From Sphingomonas morindae (GTDB lineage Bacteria; Pseudomonadota; Alphaproteobacteria; Sphingomonadales; Sphingomonadaceae), in assembly GCF_023822065.1 (NCBI RefSeq), contig NZ_CP084930.1:2062001-2126000 (forward strand): DNA of 64,000 nt, in the 5' to 3' direction. Below, one piece after another: positions 34,101 to 42,484 of this stretch. The notes below the pieces were generated by a model, which did no database searches, was not told where the DNA came from, and saw nothing but the letters and a program-made list of their open reading frames with translations. The position numbers and the translations under genes are program-made. The stretch's first letter is position 1, and every line of letters begins with the position of its first letter.

Positions 34101-34369
34101 AGGGCGACAATCTCTACCAGGCGATCGCCGACGAACTCGATCTTCTGCATCAGGATATCGAGGCGCTGGGGGCCGAGCTGTGCGGCGACGCGGATTTCGC
34201 GCGACGCCACATGCATCATCTCCAGCGGCTCGACGAGATCGGCCAGCGCCACAACCAGCTGGCGCAGGTGCTCCGCGCGACCGATCCCGGCGCGGCGGCG
34301 CGCAGCGTGTCGCTCGAGGCGCTCGCCGGGCGTCTGATGAGCAGCGGCACGCCCGATTTCTGGAACTGA
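34097..34369 (+). CDS. Small helical protein ending the che operon; possible CheZ-like phosphatase
   Basis: 90 aa, start overlapping the CheB-like stop (ATGA). The sequence is predicted mostly helical ('YQAIADELDLLHQDIEALG', then 'FARRHMHHLQRLDEIGQRHN'). It contains D-E-I-G-Q (Asp46-Gln50), the same D-x-x-G-Q spacing as the catalytic 'DLTGQ' of the CheY phosphatase CheZ, and ends with a short tail 'TPDFWN'. No cheZ, cheC or cheX is otherwise present in the operon. I do not recognise an established family. The phosphatase idea rests only on this motif and the genomic position. Confidence 0.7.
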   Translation: MKGDNLYQAIADELDLLHQDIEALGAELCGDADFARRHMHHLQRLDEIGQRHNQLAQVLRATDPGAAARSVSLEALAGRLMSSGTPDFWN

Positions 34370-34375
34370 TCGCAC

Positions 34376-34410
34376 GCGCGCCGGGCGGCTGAGGCCGCCG
34401 TCCGGCGCGC
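34376..34410. terminator. Large hairpin ending the che operon
   Basis: Outer stem GCGCGCCGG / CCGGCGCGC (9 bp) with an inner GCGGC / GCCGC stem and a small bulge. It lies just after the 90-aa gene and before the convergent ilvE stop; it is probably bidirectional. Confidence 0.6.
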
Positions 34411-34446
34411 GGACATGATGGGCGGCGGCGCCGGCGCGCGCCGGGC

Positions 34447-35541
34447 TCAGCCGAGCCGGCGCACCCAGCCGTGCGGATCGGGCTCGCGGCCGCGCTGGAT
34501 GCCGACCAGCCGCGCCTTGAGCGCCTCGGTGGCGGGGCCGCCCCCGCCATTGCCGATCAGGAACGCGCCCGAGGCCGATTTCACCTCGCCGATCGGCGTG
34601 ATGACGGCGGCGGTGCCGCAGGCGAACACCTCGCGCAGCCGGCCCGAGGCGGCGTCGGCGCGCCACTGATCGAAGGAATAGGCTTCCTCGCGCACGCGGT
34701 GGCCGGCTTCCTGGGCCAGGGTGAGGATCGATTCGCGCGTGATGCCGGGCAGGATGGTGCCGCCGAGCGGCGGCGTCACCAGCGAGCCATCGTCCAGCAG
34801 GAAGAAGATGTTCATGCCGCCCAGCTCGTCCACCCATTTGCGCTCGGTGGTATCGAGGAAGACGACCTGGTCGCAGCCATGCTGGATCGCCTCGGCCTGG
34901 GCGAGCAGGCTGGCGGCATAATTGCCGCCGCATTTGGCGGCGCCGGTGCCGCCGGGCGCCGCGCGGGTATAATCCTCGGACACCCAGACGGTGACGCTGG
35001 TCTTGCCGCCCTTGAAATAGCCGCCCACCGGGCAGGCGATCACGCAATAGCGGTAGGACGCGGCCGGGCGCACGCCGAGAAAGGCCTCGTCGGCGAACAG
35101 GAAGGGCCGCAGATAGAGGCTGCCCTCGCCCTCCGGCACCCAATCGCGATCGGCGCGGATCAGCTCGTCCAGCGATTGCAGGAAAAGCGCCTCGGGCAGC
35201 TGCGGCATGGCGAGGCGCTGCGCCGAGGCGCGGAAGCGCCGGGCATTCTCCTCGGGCCGGAACAGCGCGATGCCGCCATCGGCGAAGCGATAGGCCTTGA
35301 GCCCCTCGAAAATCTCCTGCGCGTAATGGAGCACGGCGCAGGCGGGATCGAGCTGGAAGGGGGCGTGCGCCTCGACCCGCGCATCGTGCCAGCCAAAGCC
35401 CTCGCGCCAGCGGATCGTCACCATATGATCGGTGAATACGCGCCCGAAGCCCGGATCCTCCATCAGGACCGCCCGCTCGTTCGCGCTGCGCGGCGCGGCA
35501 TGGGGGTGGAGGGTGAAGCTCGGCAACGTCGCAAGATCCAT
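34447..35541 (-). CDS. ilvE: Branched-chain amino acid aminotransferase
   Basis: 364-aa fold-type-IV PLP aminotransferase for the last step of Val, Leu and Ile synthesis. It is the longer eukaryotic-like (class II) form. 'LHYAQEIFEGLKAYR' and 'LYLRPFLFADEAFLGVRP' are family motifs. The PLP lysine is in 'GTGAAKCGGNYAAS'. 'FLDTTERKWVDELGGMNIFF' and 'FACGTAAVITPIG' complete the active site. AGGAG lies nine bases before the ATG. It is convergent with the che operon and divergent from a possible 75-aa gene. Confidence 0.95.
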   Translation of the reverse strand: MDLATLPSFTLHPHAAPRSANERAVLMEDPGFGRVFTDHMVTIRWREGFGWHDARVEAHAPFQLDPACAVLHYAQEIFEGLKAYRFADGGIALFRPEENARRFRASAQRLAMPQLPEALFLQSLDELIRADRDWVPEGEGSLYLRPFLFADEAFLGVRPAASYRYCVIACPVGGYFKGGKTSVTVWVSEDYTRAAPGGTGAAKCGGNYAASLLAQAEAIQHGCDQVVFLDTTERKWVDELGGMNIFFLLDDGSLVTPPLGGTILPGITRESILTLAQEAGHRVREEAYSFDQWRADAASGRLREVFACGTAAVITPIGEVKSASGAFLIGNGGGGPATEALKARLVGIQRGREPDPHGWVRRLG

Positions 35542-35639
35542 GGTGCGGCTCTCCTTTGCGAAGCGCTCCTAGCCGCAATCGCGGCCGCGTTGAAGCGCGG
35601 CCTTGCGCGGCCGCGAGCGGCGCCGCTAGGGGCGGGGCG

Positions 35640-35867
35640 ATGATCCGTCCGCTCTTCTCCCGCCTTGCGGCGTGGCGCTACCGGCTCTGGTGGCGCTGGT
35701 GGGCGGCGCGGATCGGATCGGACGCGCTGATCGCGAGCGGCCATGCGCCGCCGCCGGGCTGGCGCCGGCGCGGCTCAGCCGGCGGAATCGCCATGCCCCT
35801 CGGTGAAGGTCCATTGGATGCGGACCCACACGCCGAGCTGCTGCCGGCCGCCGATCCGGGGCGGTAG
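35640..35867 (+). CDS. Possible small Trp/Arg-rich protein (75 aa)
   Basis: Frame from ATG 35640, divergent from ilvE. The first half is Trp/Arg-rich ('LFSRLAAWRYRLWWRWWAAR', then 'SDALIASGHAPPPGWRRRG') and looks like a short membrane-surface peptide. The second half runs antisense through the end of the TonB-like gene (35775 onward), which weakens the case; the real product might be shorter or absent. No ribosome-binding site stands out. I do not recognise it. Confidence 0.25.
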   Translation: MIRPLFSRLAAWRYRLWWRWWAARIGSDALIASGHAPPPGWRRRGSAGGIAMPLGEGPLDADPHAELLPAADPGR

Positions 35868-36563
35868 CACGCGGAACTGCCACGCCGCCTGGCGCAGCGC
35901 GCGGGCGAAGCCGGAGCCCGGCGTCTCGTCAAGCTCGCGGCAATCCTCGACGCGGTAATCGGCGATCATGCGGCAGGCGATCATGCCGAAGCCGGTGCGC
36001 GGCGAGCGATCCGAAAGATAGCCGGTGATCATCGCGGGCGTGGGCCGGCTGTACCAGGCGACGTCATAATAACGCTCGCCGCCGCCGCTGCCGCCCGCCT
36101 GGCTCGCCCCGCCCGCCGCCGCGCCCGCGCCCGCGCCGGCGCCCGCCTCGGCGCCGCGCGCCTCGTTGCGATCGCCATGGCTGGTGCTCATCGTATGATC
36201 GAGCGAGGCCAGTTCGTTGCTGCTGAGCGGGATGACGTTCCAGGCCGGCACGGGCGCGGGCACCGGCGGCGGGGGCGGCGGCGTGCGCGCCGGGGCGGGC
36301 GCCGGCGCGGCGGCGGCATGGGCGGCGCGCGCCGCCTGGGCGGGCTTGCGGCTGGCGGAGGTGTCGCGCGTCTCGCCGGGGGCGAGCGCGATCGTCGTCA
36401 GCGCGCCGCCGCCGCGCGGGGGCGCCGGCTGGATCACGCCGAGCATGACGAGCATGAACAGGATCAGCCCGGTGATCGCCAGCGCGAGCAGCGCGGCGAC
36501 CAGCCGATCGCGCGGCGAGGCCTGGCCCGCATAGCGAGGAGGGAAGACGGGCGCGGACCGCAT
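35775..36563 (-). CDS. TonB-like energy transducer
   Basis: 262 aa. A single N-terminal membrane helix ('LVAALLALAITGLILFML') is followed by an Ala/Pro-rich periplasmic spacer ('APARTPPPPPPVPAPVPA'). A Gly/Ala-rich stretch and a TonB-C-like domain come next ('YYDVAWYSRPTPAMITGYL', 'ACRMIADYRVEDCRELDE', 'WQFRVLPPRIGG'). It would couple the proton-motive force to TonB-dependent receptors, which Sphingomonadales have in large numbers. The Cys pair in the C-domain may form a disulphide. No exbB/exbD is adjacent. Atypical TonB paralogues can also serve in cell-envelope or polysaccharide systems. Confidence 0.75.
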   Translation of the reverse strand: MRSAPVFPPRYAGQASPRDRLVAALLALAITGLILFMLVMLGVIQPAPPRGGGALTTIALAPGETRDTSASRKPAQAARAAHAAAAPAPAPARTPPPPPPVPAPVPAWNVIPLSSNELASLDHTMSTSHGDRNEARGAEAGAGAGAGAAAGGASQAGGSGGGERYYDVAWYSRPTPAMITGYLSDRSPRTGFGMIACRMIADYRVEDCRELDETPGSGFARALRQAAWQFRVLPPRIGGRQQLGVWVRIQWTFTEGHGDSAG

Positions 36564-36702
36564 GGGGATCGGTTAGAGATTTGCCGGCCCGGCGGCAATC
36601 CGCCGCCGCCGGGGTGACGGGAAGTTAATTCCGGCGGCCGGCGCATCGGCGGCGATGCAGCCGCGACGGCGCTGGCGCGTTCGCCCGCCACGGAGGTCCA
36701 CC

Positions 36703-37128
36703 ATGCCCAAGCTGCACGGATTGTTGGAAAATGCGCTCTATTTCGACGACAAGCCCCGCGCCGTCCGCTTCTTTTCCGAGGTGATGGGCCTGCCGATCAT
36801 GCTCGACGAGGAGCGGCTGACGGGGTTCGACGCGGGCGGCCACTCGGTGCTGCTCGTCTTCCAGCGCGGCGGCTCGGTGGCGGGCGAGGACACGCCGACC
36901 GGCTTCATCCCCGGCCATGACGGCGCCGGCCCGCTGCACATGGCCTTCAAGATCGACGAGGCGGACTACGAGGCCTGGCGCGACCATCTCCTCGCCCAGG
37001 GCGTCGAGGCGCTGAGCGAGGTGCGCTGGCCGGCGGGCGGCCGCAGCTTCTATTTCGCCGATCCCGAGGGCCATTGCCTCGAGATCGCCACCCCCGGCCT
37101 GTGGCCCAATTACGCGCGGAAGGCGTGA
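36703..37128 (+). CDS. VOC-family (glyoxalase/dioxygenase-like) protein
   Basis: 141 aa, one vicinal-oxygen-chelate domain made of two beta-alpha-beta-beta-beta modules. 'ENALYFDDKPRAVRFFSEVM' opens the first module. 'GPLHMAFKIDEADYEAW' (His) and 'SFYFADPEGHCLEIATPGLW' (Glu) supply candidate metal ligands in the second. The GGAGG six bases before ATG 36703 fixes the start. Likely roles are glyoxalase-type detoxification, fosfomycin-like resistance or ring cleavage. The sequence does not decide, and no pathway neighbour helps. Confidence 0.85.
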   Translation: MPKLHGLLENALYFDDKPRAVRFFSEVMGLPIMLDEERLTGFDAGGHSVLLVFQRGGSVAGEDTPTGFIPGHDGAGPLHMAFKIDEADYEAWRDHLLAQGVEALSEVRWPAGGRSFYFADPEGHCLEIATPGLWPNYARKA

Positions 37129-37141
37129 GCGGCGGCCGCGA

Positions 37142-37570
37142 TCAGCGGCACACCACCGTTACCGTGGTGCCCGCGCCCTGGGTCATCTTGCGGACCATCA
37201 GCGGGTTCTTGCCGGCGGGGCAATAGACTTTGAGCCCCGAGCCGGGAACGCTCATGGTGCCGCCGGGCCGTGCCGGCGCCGGGGCGGCAGCGGCGGCGTG
37301 GCGCCCGCTTTTGTCATGCGCGCGCGTGCCGTGCGCGGCCGTGGCCCCGCCGGCCTTGTGCCGGCTCTCGGAGTGCCCGGCCTTGTGCCGGCTTTCCGTA
37401 TGCCCGGCCTTGTGCCGGCTTTCGCTGTGGTGGCGGGCGGCGGTGCCGCCCTTGCTCCTGTGCGTGCCATGATGGCGATCCGCCTGGCGATGCGTGCGGG
37501 CCGGCGCGGCGCCGGCGGCGAGAACGGACAGCAGCGCAACTGAGACGAGATCGCGCACGAGACGGGACAC
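37142..37570 (-). CDS. Secreted His/Lys-rich repeat protein, unknown
   Basis: About 142 aa from a GTG (37570) with GGGGAG six bases upstream. A signal peptide ('LVRDLVSVALLSVLAAGAAP') is followed by a His/Arg/Lys-rich segment with three 9-aa repeats of the type SRHKAGH(S/T)E, then a Pro/Ala linker. The compact C-terminus is 'GLKVYCPAGKNPLMVRKMTQ' followed by 'TVTVVCR', with two Cys likely to pair. The His-rich stretch suggests periplasmic metal binding or polyanion contact (inference). It is convergent with the VOC gene. I do not recognise a named family. Confidence 0.6.
   Translation of the reverse strand: MSRLVRDLVSVALLSVLAAGAAPARTHRQADRHHGTHRSKGGTAARHHSESRHKAGHTESRHKAGHSESRHKAGGATAAHGTRAHDKSGRHAAAAAPAPARPGGTMSVPGSGLKVYCPAGKNPLMVRKMTQGAGTTVTVVCR
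37351..37431 (-). repeat. Three 27-bp tandem repeats in the His-rich gene
   Basis: The core CCTTGTGCCGGCT recurs at 37354, 37381 and 37408 with an exact 27-nt period, coding SRHKAGH-type units on the minus strand. It is coding, not a CRISPR array: there are no spacers. Confidence 0.85.
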
Positions 37571-37660
37571 TGGCTTCTCCCCGATGGAACCGGCCGCCTT
37601 ATGCGACGGGCCGGCCCCATTCCGCAACGGTCGCGCGCGCCGACGCGCGCGGCCGTCCGC

Positions 37661-38758
37661 TCAGCCGAGGCTGATCGCGCGCCCCTCGCGCGCGGAGCGG
37701 TAGATCGCCTCGATCAGCCGCAGGTCGCGCAGGCCTTCCTCGCCCGGCACGATCGGCTGGCGCCCCGTCAGGATGCATTCGGACAGATGATCGAGCTGCC
37801 CGACAAACTGGTTGGCGGGGGGCGGGGTGGGGCCCGCCTCGGTATGGTTGTTGCGGTTGATCCGCATGGTCTGGCCCTGATAGGCCGTGGCCGGCTCCAT
37901 ATCGATCCAGCCCTGATCGCCGACGATCCGGTAGCGATTGTGCGGGGAGGTGTAGCTCGACACGCAATTGGCCACGATCCCCGAGGGGAAGCGGAACATC
38001 CAGTCGATGCGATCCTCGACCGTGCGGAAGCGCGGATCGCTGCGATCGGTCGATTCCACCGCGCTCACCAGGATCGGCTCCTCGCCGGTCAGATAGCGCG
38101 TGGCGTTGAGGCTGTAGATGCCGATATCCATCAGCGAGCCGCCGCCCGACATGGGCTTGTCCAGCCGCCACTGATTGGGCTGGGCGTTGAAGCCATGTTC
38201 GGCGGTGATGATCCGCGTGGGGCCCACCAGCCGATCCTTGGCGAGCTTGATGCACAGCCGGTTATAGGGCTCGAACCGCGAGCGATAGCCGATCATCAGC
38301 AGCCGGTTGGCGGCGCGGCAGGCGGCGATCATCGCCTCGCATTCGGCCGAGGAGACGGCCATGGGCTTTTCGCACATGACATGCTTGCCCGCCTTGGCGG
38401 CGCGGATCGTATATTCCGCGTGCATGGAATTGGGCAGGATCACATAGACGATGTCGATATCCGGATTGTCGCGGATCCGGTCGTAGTCGGCATAGCTGTA
38501 GCGATGCGTCTGGGGGATGCCATATTCGGCGCCATAGCGCTCGAGCTTTTCGGGCGTGCCGCTCACCAGCGCGACCAGCCTGGACGAGGCGCATTGCGCG
38601 AATTGCGGCATGATCTGCTTGGTGGCGTAGGAGCCGAGGCCGACGATCGCATAGCCGAGCTTGCGATCCTTGGGCGCCGCCCAGGCCGGCGCGGCGGCGG
38701 CGGCGAGGCCGACCCCGAGGCCGCGGAGAAGGCTGCGGCGATCCTGCGGCGGTATCAT
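37661..38758 (-). CDS. Tat-exported Gfo/Idh/MocA oxidoreductase (glucose-fructose oxidoreductase-like)
   Basis: 365 aa. The N-terminus 'DRRSLLRGLGVGLAAAAAPA' is a twin-arginine signal, so the enzyme is probably folded with its cofactor and exported. The Rossmann motif is 'YAIVGLGSYATKQI'. The family signature 'MCEKPMAVS' carries the catalytic Lys. 'GGGSLMDIGIYSLNATRYLT' is very close to the corresponding part of Zymomonas glucose-fructose oxidoreductase, a periplasmic enzyme with tightly held NADP. AGGAGAG precedes ATG 38758. The sugar substrate is unknown. Confidence 0.85.
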   Translation of the reverse strand: MIPPQDRRSLLRGLGVGLAAAAAPAWAAPKDRKLGYAIVGLGSYATKQIMPQFAQCASSRLVALVSGTPEKLERYGAEYGIPQTHRYSYADYDRIRDNPDIDIVYVILPNSMHAEYTIRAAKAGKHVMCEKPMAVSSAECEAMIAACRAANRLLMIGYRSRFEPYNRLCIKLAKDRLVGPTRIITAEHGFNAQPNQWRLDKPMSGGGSLMDIGIYSLNATRYLTGEEPILVSAVESTDRSDPRFRTVEDRIDWMFRFPSGIVANCVSSYTSPHNRYRIVGDQGWIDMEPATAYQGQTMRINRNNHTEAGPTPPPANQFVGQLDHLSECILTGRQPIVPGEEGLRDLRLIEAIYRSAREGRAISLG

Positions 38759-38919
38759 GTCTCTCTCCTGGGCGATCCTTAAGTCGGCGCGCAGCTTGCC
38801 CGCGCCGGGGCGCCGCTGTCCACCGCTTAAGGGTCTTAGTTTGCTGCCGGAATCGCGAGATCGGGCGGCGCTGCAAAAGCGGGCTTTGCAGCACCCCGCG
38901 CTGCGCCTAGCGGGCGGGC

Positions 38920-40089
38920 ATGGATCGTCGCTGGCCCCGCATCGTCGCCTTGTGGCTGATCGGCCTGCTGGCGGCCGCGCAGCTCGCCAAATTCGCCGTG
39001 CTGGCGCCGCAGCTGCGGCGGCTGCACCGGCTGGATCTGGCCGAGATGGGGCTGCTGATCTCGCTGATGGAGGTGGGCGGCGGGCTGTTCGGCTTTGTCG
39101 CGGGGCTGGCGCTGGGCCGCATCGGCGCGCGGCGCGCGCTGCTCGGCGGCCTCGCCCTGCTCTGCCTGAGCGGCGCGGGCGAGGCGGTGGCGCCCGATGC
39201 GGCGCTGCTCTTCCTGGCGCGCGGGCTGGAAGGCGTGGGCTATCTGCTGGTGGTGATCGCCGCGCCGACATTGATCGTGGCGGTGGCGCGGCCGGCCGAG
39301 CGCGGCACCGCGCTCGCGCTGTGGAGCAGCTTCGTGCCCGTCGGCCTGGCGCTGGGCAGCGCGGTGACGGGGCCGCTGGCGCATCCGCTCGGCATCGCCG
39401 GCACGCTGCTGCTGTGGAGCGGCGCCGGGCTGGCGCTGCTGCTGCTCGCGGCGCGGCTGCCGCTGGCCGATATCGCGATCGCGCCGCGCATCGCGCTGCC
39501 CCGCGCCGCCGCCTGGCCGGCCACGCTCGGCTTCGGCGCCTATACGCTGTTCGTCTGCGCGCTCACCATGTTGCTGCCGAGCTTCCTGATCGAGGCGCGC
39601 GGCGCCACCACCGCCGAGGCGGGGCTGATCGCGGGCCTGGCGTCGCTCGCGGCGCTGCCGGGATCGGCGCTGGCGGCGCGGATCATGGCGCGCGGTCCGC
39701 TGAGCGGCGCGCGGCTGCTCGCCCTGATCGCGCCGCCCACGCTGATCGCCGCGCTGGCGATGCCGCTGATCTTCCGCCTGGCCGATCGCGCCGCCAGCGC
39801 GGCGCTCGCGGTGGCCGCGCTCGGCCTGGGCGCGGTGGCGGCGCCCTTCCTGTTCGGACGCCTGCCTTTGCTCGCCGGCGCGCGGGGGCCGGCCGATCCG
39901 CGCATCGCCGCCGCCAACGGCCTGCTCACCCAGTTCGGCGCGGGGGGCGCGCTGCTCGGGCCGCCTTTGGGCGGCCTGGTGGTGCATCGCGCCGGCTGGA
40001 CCGGGCTCGGCCTGGCATCGGCGCTGCTCGCCGCGACCATGCTCCTGCTCGTCGCGCTGGCCGAGGCGATCCACGCCCGCGCCGATTGA
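38920..40089 (+). CDS. MFS transporter
   Basis: 389 aa with about twelve hydrophobic helices. The cytoplasmic loop 2-3 motif is present in degenerate form ('GLALGRIGARRALLGGLALL'). 'LEGVGYLLVVIAAPTLIVAV' resembles motif B. Overall it resembles the CynX/NimT-like or drug-efflux branches of the major facilitator superfamily; the substrate is unknown. It is 59 nt upstream of hppD on the same strand, so it could deliver an aromatic substrate to that pathway, but it may also be independent. Confidence 0.85.
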   Translation: MDRRWPRIVALWLIGLLAAAQLAKFAVLAPQLRRLHRLDLAEMGLLISLMEVGGGLFGFVAGLALGRIGARRALLGGLALLCLSGAGEAVAPDAALLFLARGLEGVGYLLVVIAAPTLIVAVARPAERGTALALWSSFVPVGLALGSAVTGPLAHPLGIAGTLLLWSGAGLALLLLAARLPLADIAIAPRIALPRAAAWPATLGFGAYTLFVCALTMLLPSFLIEARGATTAEAGLIAGLASLAALPGSALAARIMARGPLSGARLLALIAPPTLIAALAMPLIFRLADRAASAALAVAALGLGAVAAPFLFGRLPLLAGARGPADPRIAAANGLLTQFGAGGALLGPPLGGLVVHRAGWTGLGLASALLAATMLLLVALAEAIHARAD

Positions 40090-40148
40090 CAGCGGCCGGC
40101 GAAAGGCGGAAACCAGTATCAATCGTTACAATTTGGCGGAGAGCCGCG

Positions 40149-41201
40149 ATGCCCCATCTCGATGTGAACCCGCTCGGCCTGGACGGTTTCGCCTTTTGCG
40201 AATTCACCGCCCCCGATCCCGATCGCATGGCCGATCAGATGCTCCAATTCGGCTTCGTGCCGGCGGCGCACCATCCCGATCGCCCGGTGACGCTGTACCG
40301 CCAGGGCCGCATCCAGCTGCTGCTCAACCGCGCGCGCGACGGCCAGGCCGGCGCCTTCGCCGAGGCGCATGGCCCGTCCGCCAACGGCATGGCCTTTCGC
40401 GTCGCCGATGCGGCGGCGGCGCATGCGGCGGCGCTGGCGCGCGGCGCCAAGCCCGCCCCGGCCGAGGCCGGCGCGCTCGGGCCCGATGCCCATGTGCTCG
40501 AAGGGATCGGCGGATCGCTCCTCTATCTGGTGGATGGCGATCCCTTCGCCGGCTGGACCGAGGTGCCGGGCTGGCGCGCGGCGGCGGCCGAACAGGGGGT
40601 GGGGCTGGATCTGCTCGATCACCTCACGCACAATGTGCGGCGCGGCCAGATGCGCGTCTGGTCCGCCTTCTACGCGCAGCTTTTCGGCTTCGAGGAGCAG
40701 AAATACTTCGACATCAAGGGCAAGGCCACGGGCCTGTTCAGCCAGGCGATGATCGCGCCCGATGGCGCGATCCGCATCCCGCTGAACGAGAGCCAGGACG
40801 ACAAGAGCCAGATCGAGGAGTTCATCCGCGAATATAAGGGCGAGGGCATCCAGCACCTGGCCTTCACCACCGAGGATATCTACGCCACCGTGGAAAAGCT
40901 GCGCGCGCGCGGCGTGCGGCTGCAGGATACGCTCGATACCTATTATGATCTGATCGAAGGCCGGGTGCAGGGCCATGAAGAGGATGTCGAGCGGCTGCGG
41001 CGCAACCGCATCCTGATCGACGGCTCTTCGGACGAAGGCATTCTGCTCCAGATCTTCACCGAGCCGCTGTTCGGCCCGATCTTCTTCGAGATCATCCAGC
41101 GCAAGGGCAATCAGGGCTTCGGCAACGGCAATTTCCAGGCGCTCTACGAATCGATCGAGCTGGACCAGATCCGGCGCGGCGTCATCACCGTCGACGCCTG
41201 A
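40149..41201 (+). CDS. hppD: 4-hydroxyphenylpyruvate dioxygenase
   Basis: 350 aa. It converts 4-hydroxyphenylpyruvate to homogentisate, using non-haem Fe(II) and O2, in tyrosine catabolism. The Fe ligands are visible: His in 'LDHLTHNV', His in '[13 protein letters not shown]' and Glu in '[14 protein letters not shown]'. '[15 protein letters not shown]' is the substrate-pocket Asn/Gln region. The ATG at 40149 has GGAG seven bases upstream. The stop overlaps the hmgA start (TGATG), so hppD-hmgA-fahA form one translational unit. Confidence 0.97.
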   Translation: MPHLDVNPLGLDGFAFCEFTAPDPDRMADQMLQFGFVPAAHHPDRPVTLYRQGRIQLLLNRARDGQAGAFAEAHGPSANGMAFRVADAAAAHAAALARGAKPAPAEAGALGPDAHVLEGIGGSLLYLVDGDPFAGWTEVPGWRAAAAEQGVGLDLLDHLTHNVRRGQMRVWSAFYAQLFGFEEQKYFDIKGKATGLFSQAMIAPDGAIRIPLNESQDDKSQIEEFIREYKGEGIQHLAFTTEDIYATVEKLRARGVRLQDTLDTYYDLIEGRVQGHEEDVERLRRNRILIDGSSDEGILLQIFTEPLFGPIFFEIIQRKGNQGFGNGNFQALYESIELDQIRRGVITVDA

Positions 41202-42484
41202 TGGCGGACTATCTCCCCGGCTTCGGCAACCATGTCGCGACCGAGGCGGTGGCGGGCGCGCTGCCGTCGGGGCAGAATTCGCCCCAGCGCGTGCCCTTCG
41301 GCCTCTATGCCGAGCAGCTTTCGGGCACCGCCTTCACCGCGCCGCGCGCCGAGAACCGCCGTTCCTGGCTGTACCGGCTGCGGCCGAGCGCCGGCCATCC
41401 GCCCTTCGCGCCCTATGCGCGGCCCGGCGCGCTGCGCACCGCCCCGTTCGACGAGGTGCCGCCCAGCCCCAACCGGCTGCGCTGGGATCCGCTGCCGCTG
41501 CCCGAGACGCCCACCGATTTCGTGGACGGCCTCTTCACCTATGGCGGCAACGGCGATGTCGCCGCCGGCACGGGCATGGCCGCGCACGGCTATGCGATCA
41601 GCGCCAGCATGGTCGATCGCGTCTTCGCCAATGCCGATGGCGAGCTGCTGATCGTGCCGCAGCAGGGCGCGCTCACGCTCGTTACCGAGCTAGGGCGCAT
41701 CGCGGTGGCGCCGCTCCAGATCGCGCTGGTTCCGCGCGGCGTGCGCTTCCGGGTGGAGGTGACGGAACCGGCGCGCGGTTTTGTCTGCGAGAATTACGGC
41801 GCGCTGTTCCGCCTGCCCGAGCTGGGCCCGATCGGCGCCAACGGCCTCGCCAATCCCCGCGATTTCGAGGTTCCGGTGGCCGCCTTCGAGGATCGCGACG
41901 CGCCGGTGGAGCTGGTGCAGAAATTCCAGGGCCGGCTATGGACGACGCGCCTCGCCGCCTCGCCGCTCGATGTGGTGGCGTGGCACGGCACGCTCGCGCC
42001 GTGGCGCTATGATCTCACCCGCTTCAACACCATCAACACGGTCAGCTTCGATCATCCCGATCCCTCGATCTTCACCGTGCTGACCGCGCCGAGCGATACG
42101 CCGGGCACCGCCAATTGCGATTTCGTGATCTTCCCGCCGCGCTGGATGGTGGCCGAGCACAGCTTCCGGCCGCCCTGGTTCCACCGCAATGTCATGAGCG
42201 AGTTCATGGGGCTGATCGCCGGCGCCTATGATGCCAAGGCGGGCGGCTTCGTGCCCGGCGGCGCCTCGCTCCACAATCAGATGGCGGGCCATGGACCGGA
42301 CCGCGCCAGCTATGAGGCGGCGGTGGCGGCGGAGCTGGTGCCGCATCGGCTGCGCGATACCATGGCCTTCATGTTCGAGAGCCGCGCCGTGATCCGGCCG
42401 ACGCGCTGGGCGACCGAAACGCCGCTCGCCCAGCCCGATTATGATCTCTGCTGGGACGGGTTCGCCAAGGCGCGCCTGCCATGA
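41201..42484 (+). CDS. hmgA: Homogentisate 1,2-dioxygenase
   Basis: 427 aa. It opens the homogentisate ring to maleylacetoacetate with Fe(II). The opening '[19 protein letters not shown]' and '[20 protein letters not shown]' are family signatures. The C-terminal Fe site is in '[20 protein letters not shown]' (His and Glu) with a His in '[10 protein letters not shown]'. It overlaps hppD by one base and fahA by four. Maleylacetoacetate isomerase (maiA) is not in the operon. Confidence 0.97.
   Translation: MADYLPGFGNHVATEAVAGALPSGQNSPQRVPFGLYAEQLSGTAFTAPRAENRRSWLYRLRPSAGHPPFAPYARPGALRTAPFDEVPPSPNRLRWDPLPLPETPTDFVDGLFTYGGNGDVAAGTGMAAHGYAISASMVDRVFANADGELLIVPQQGALTLVTELGRIAVAPLQIALVPRGVRFRVEVTEPARGFVCENYGALFRLPELGPIGANGLANPRDFEVPVAAFEDRDAPVELVQKFQGRLWTTRLAASPLDVVAWHGTLAPWRYDLTRFNTINTVSFDHPDPSIFTVLTAPSDTPGTANCDFVIFPPRWMVAEHSFRPPWFHRNVMSEFMGLIAGAYDAKAGGFVPGGASLHNQMAGHGPDRASYEAAVAAELVPHRLRDTMAFMFESRAVIRPTRWATETPLAQPDYDLCWDGFAKARLP

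Noticed and set aside
37351-37431. Tandem repeats considered as a CRISPR-like array.
   Set aside because: Units are directly adjacent with no spacers, in frame, and encode SRHKAGH units of a secreted protein; no cas genes are present.
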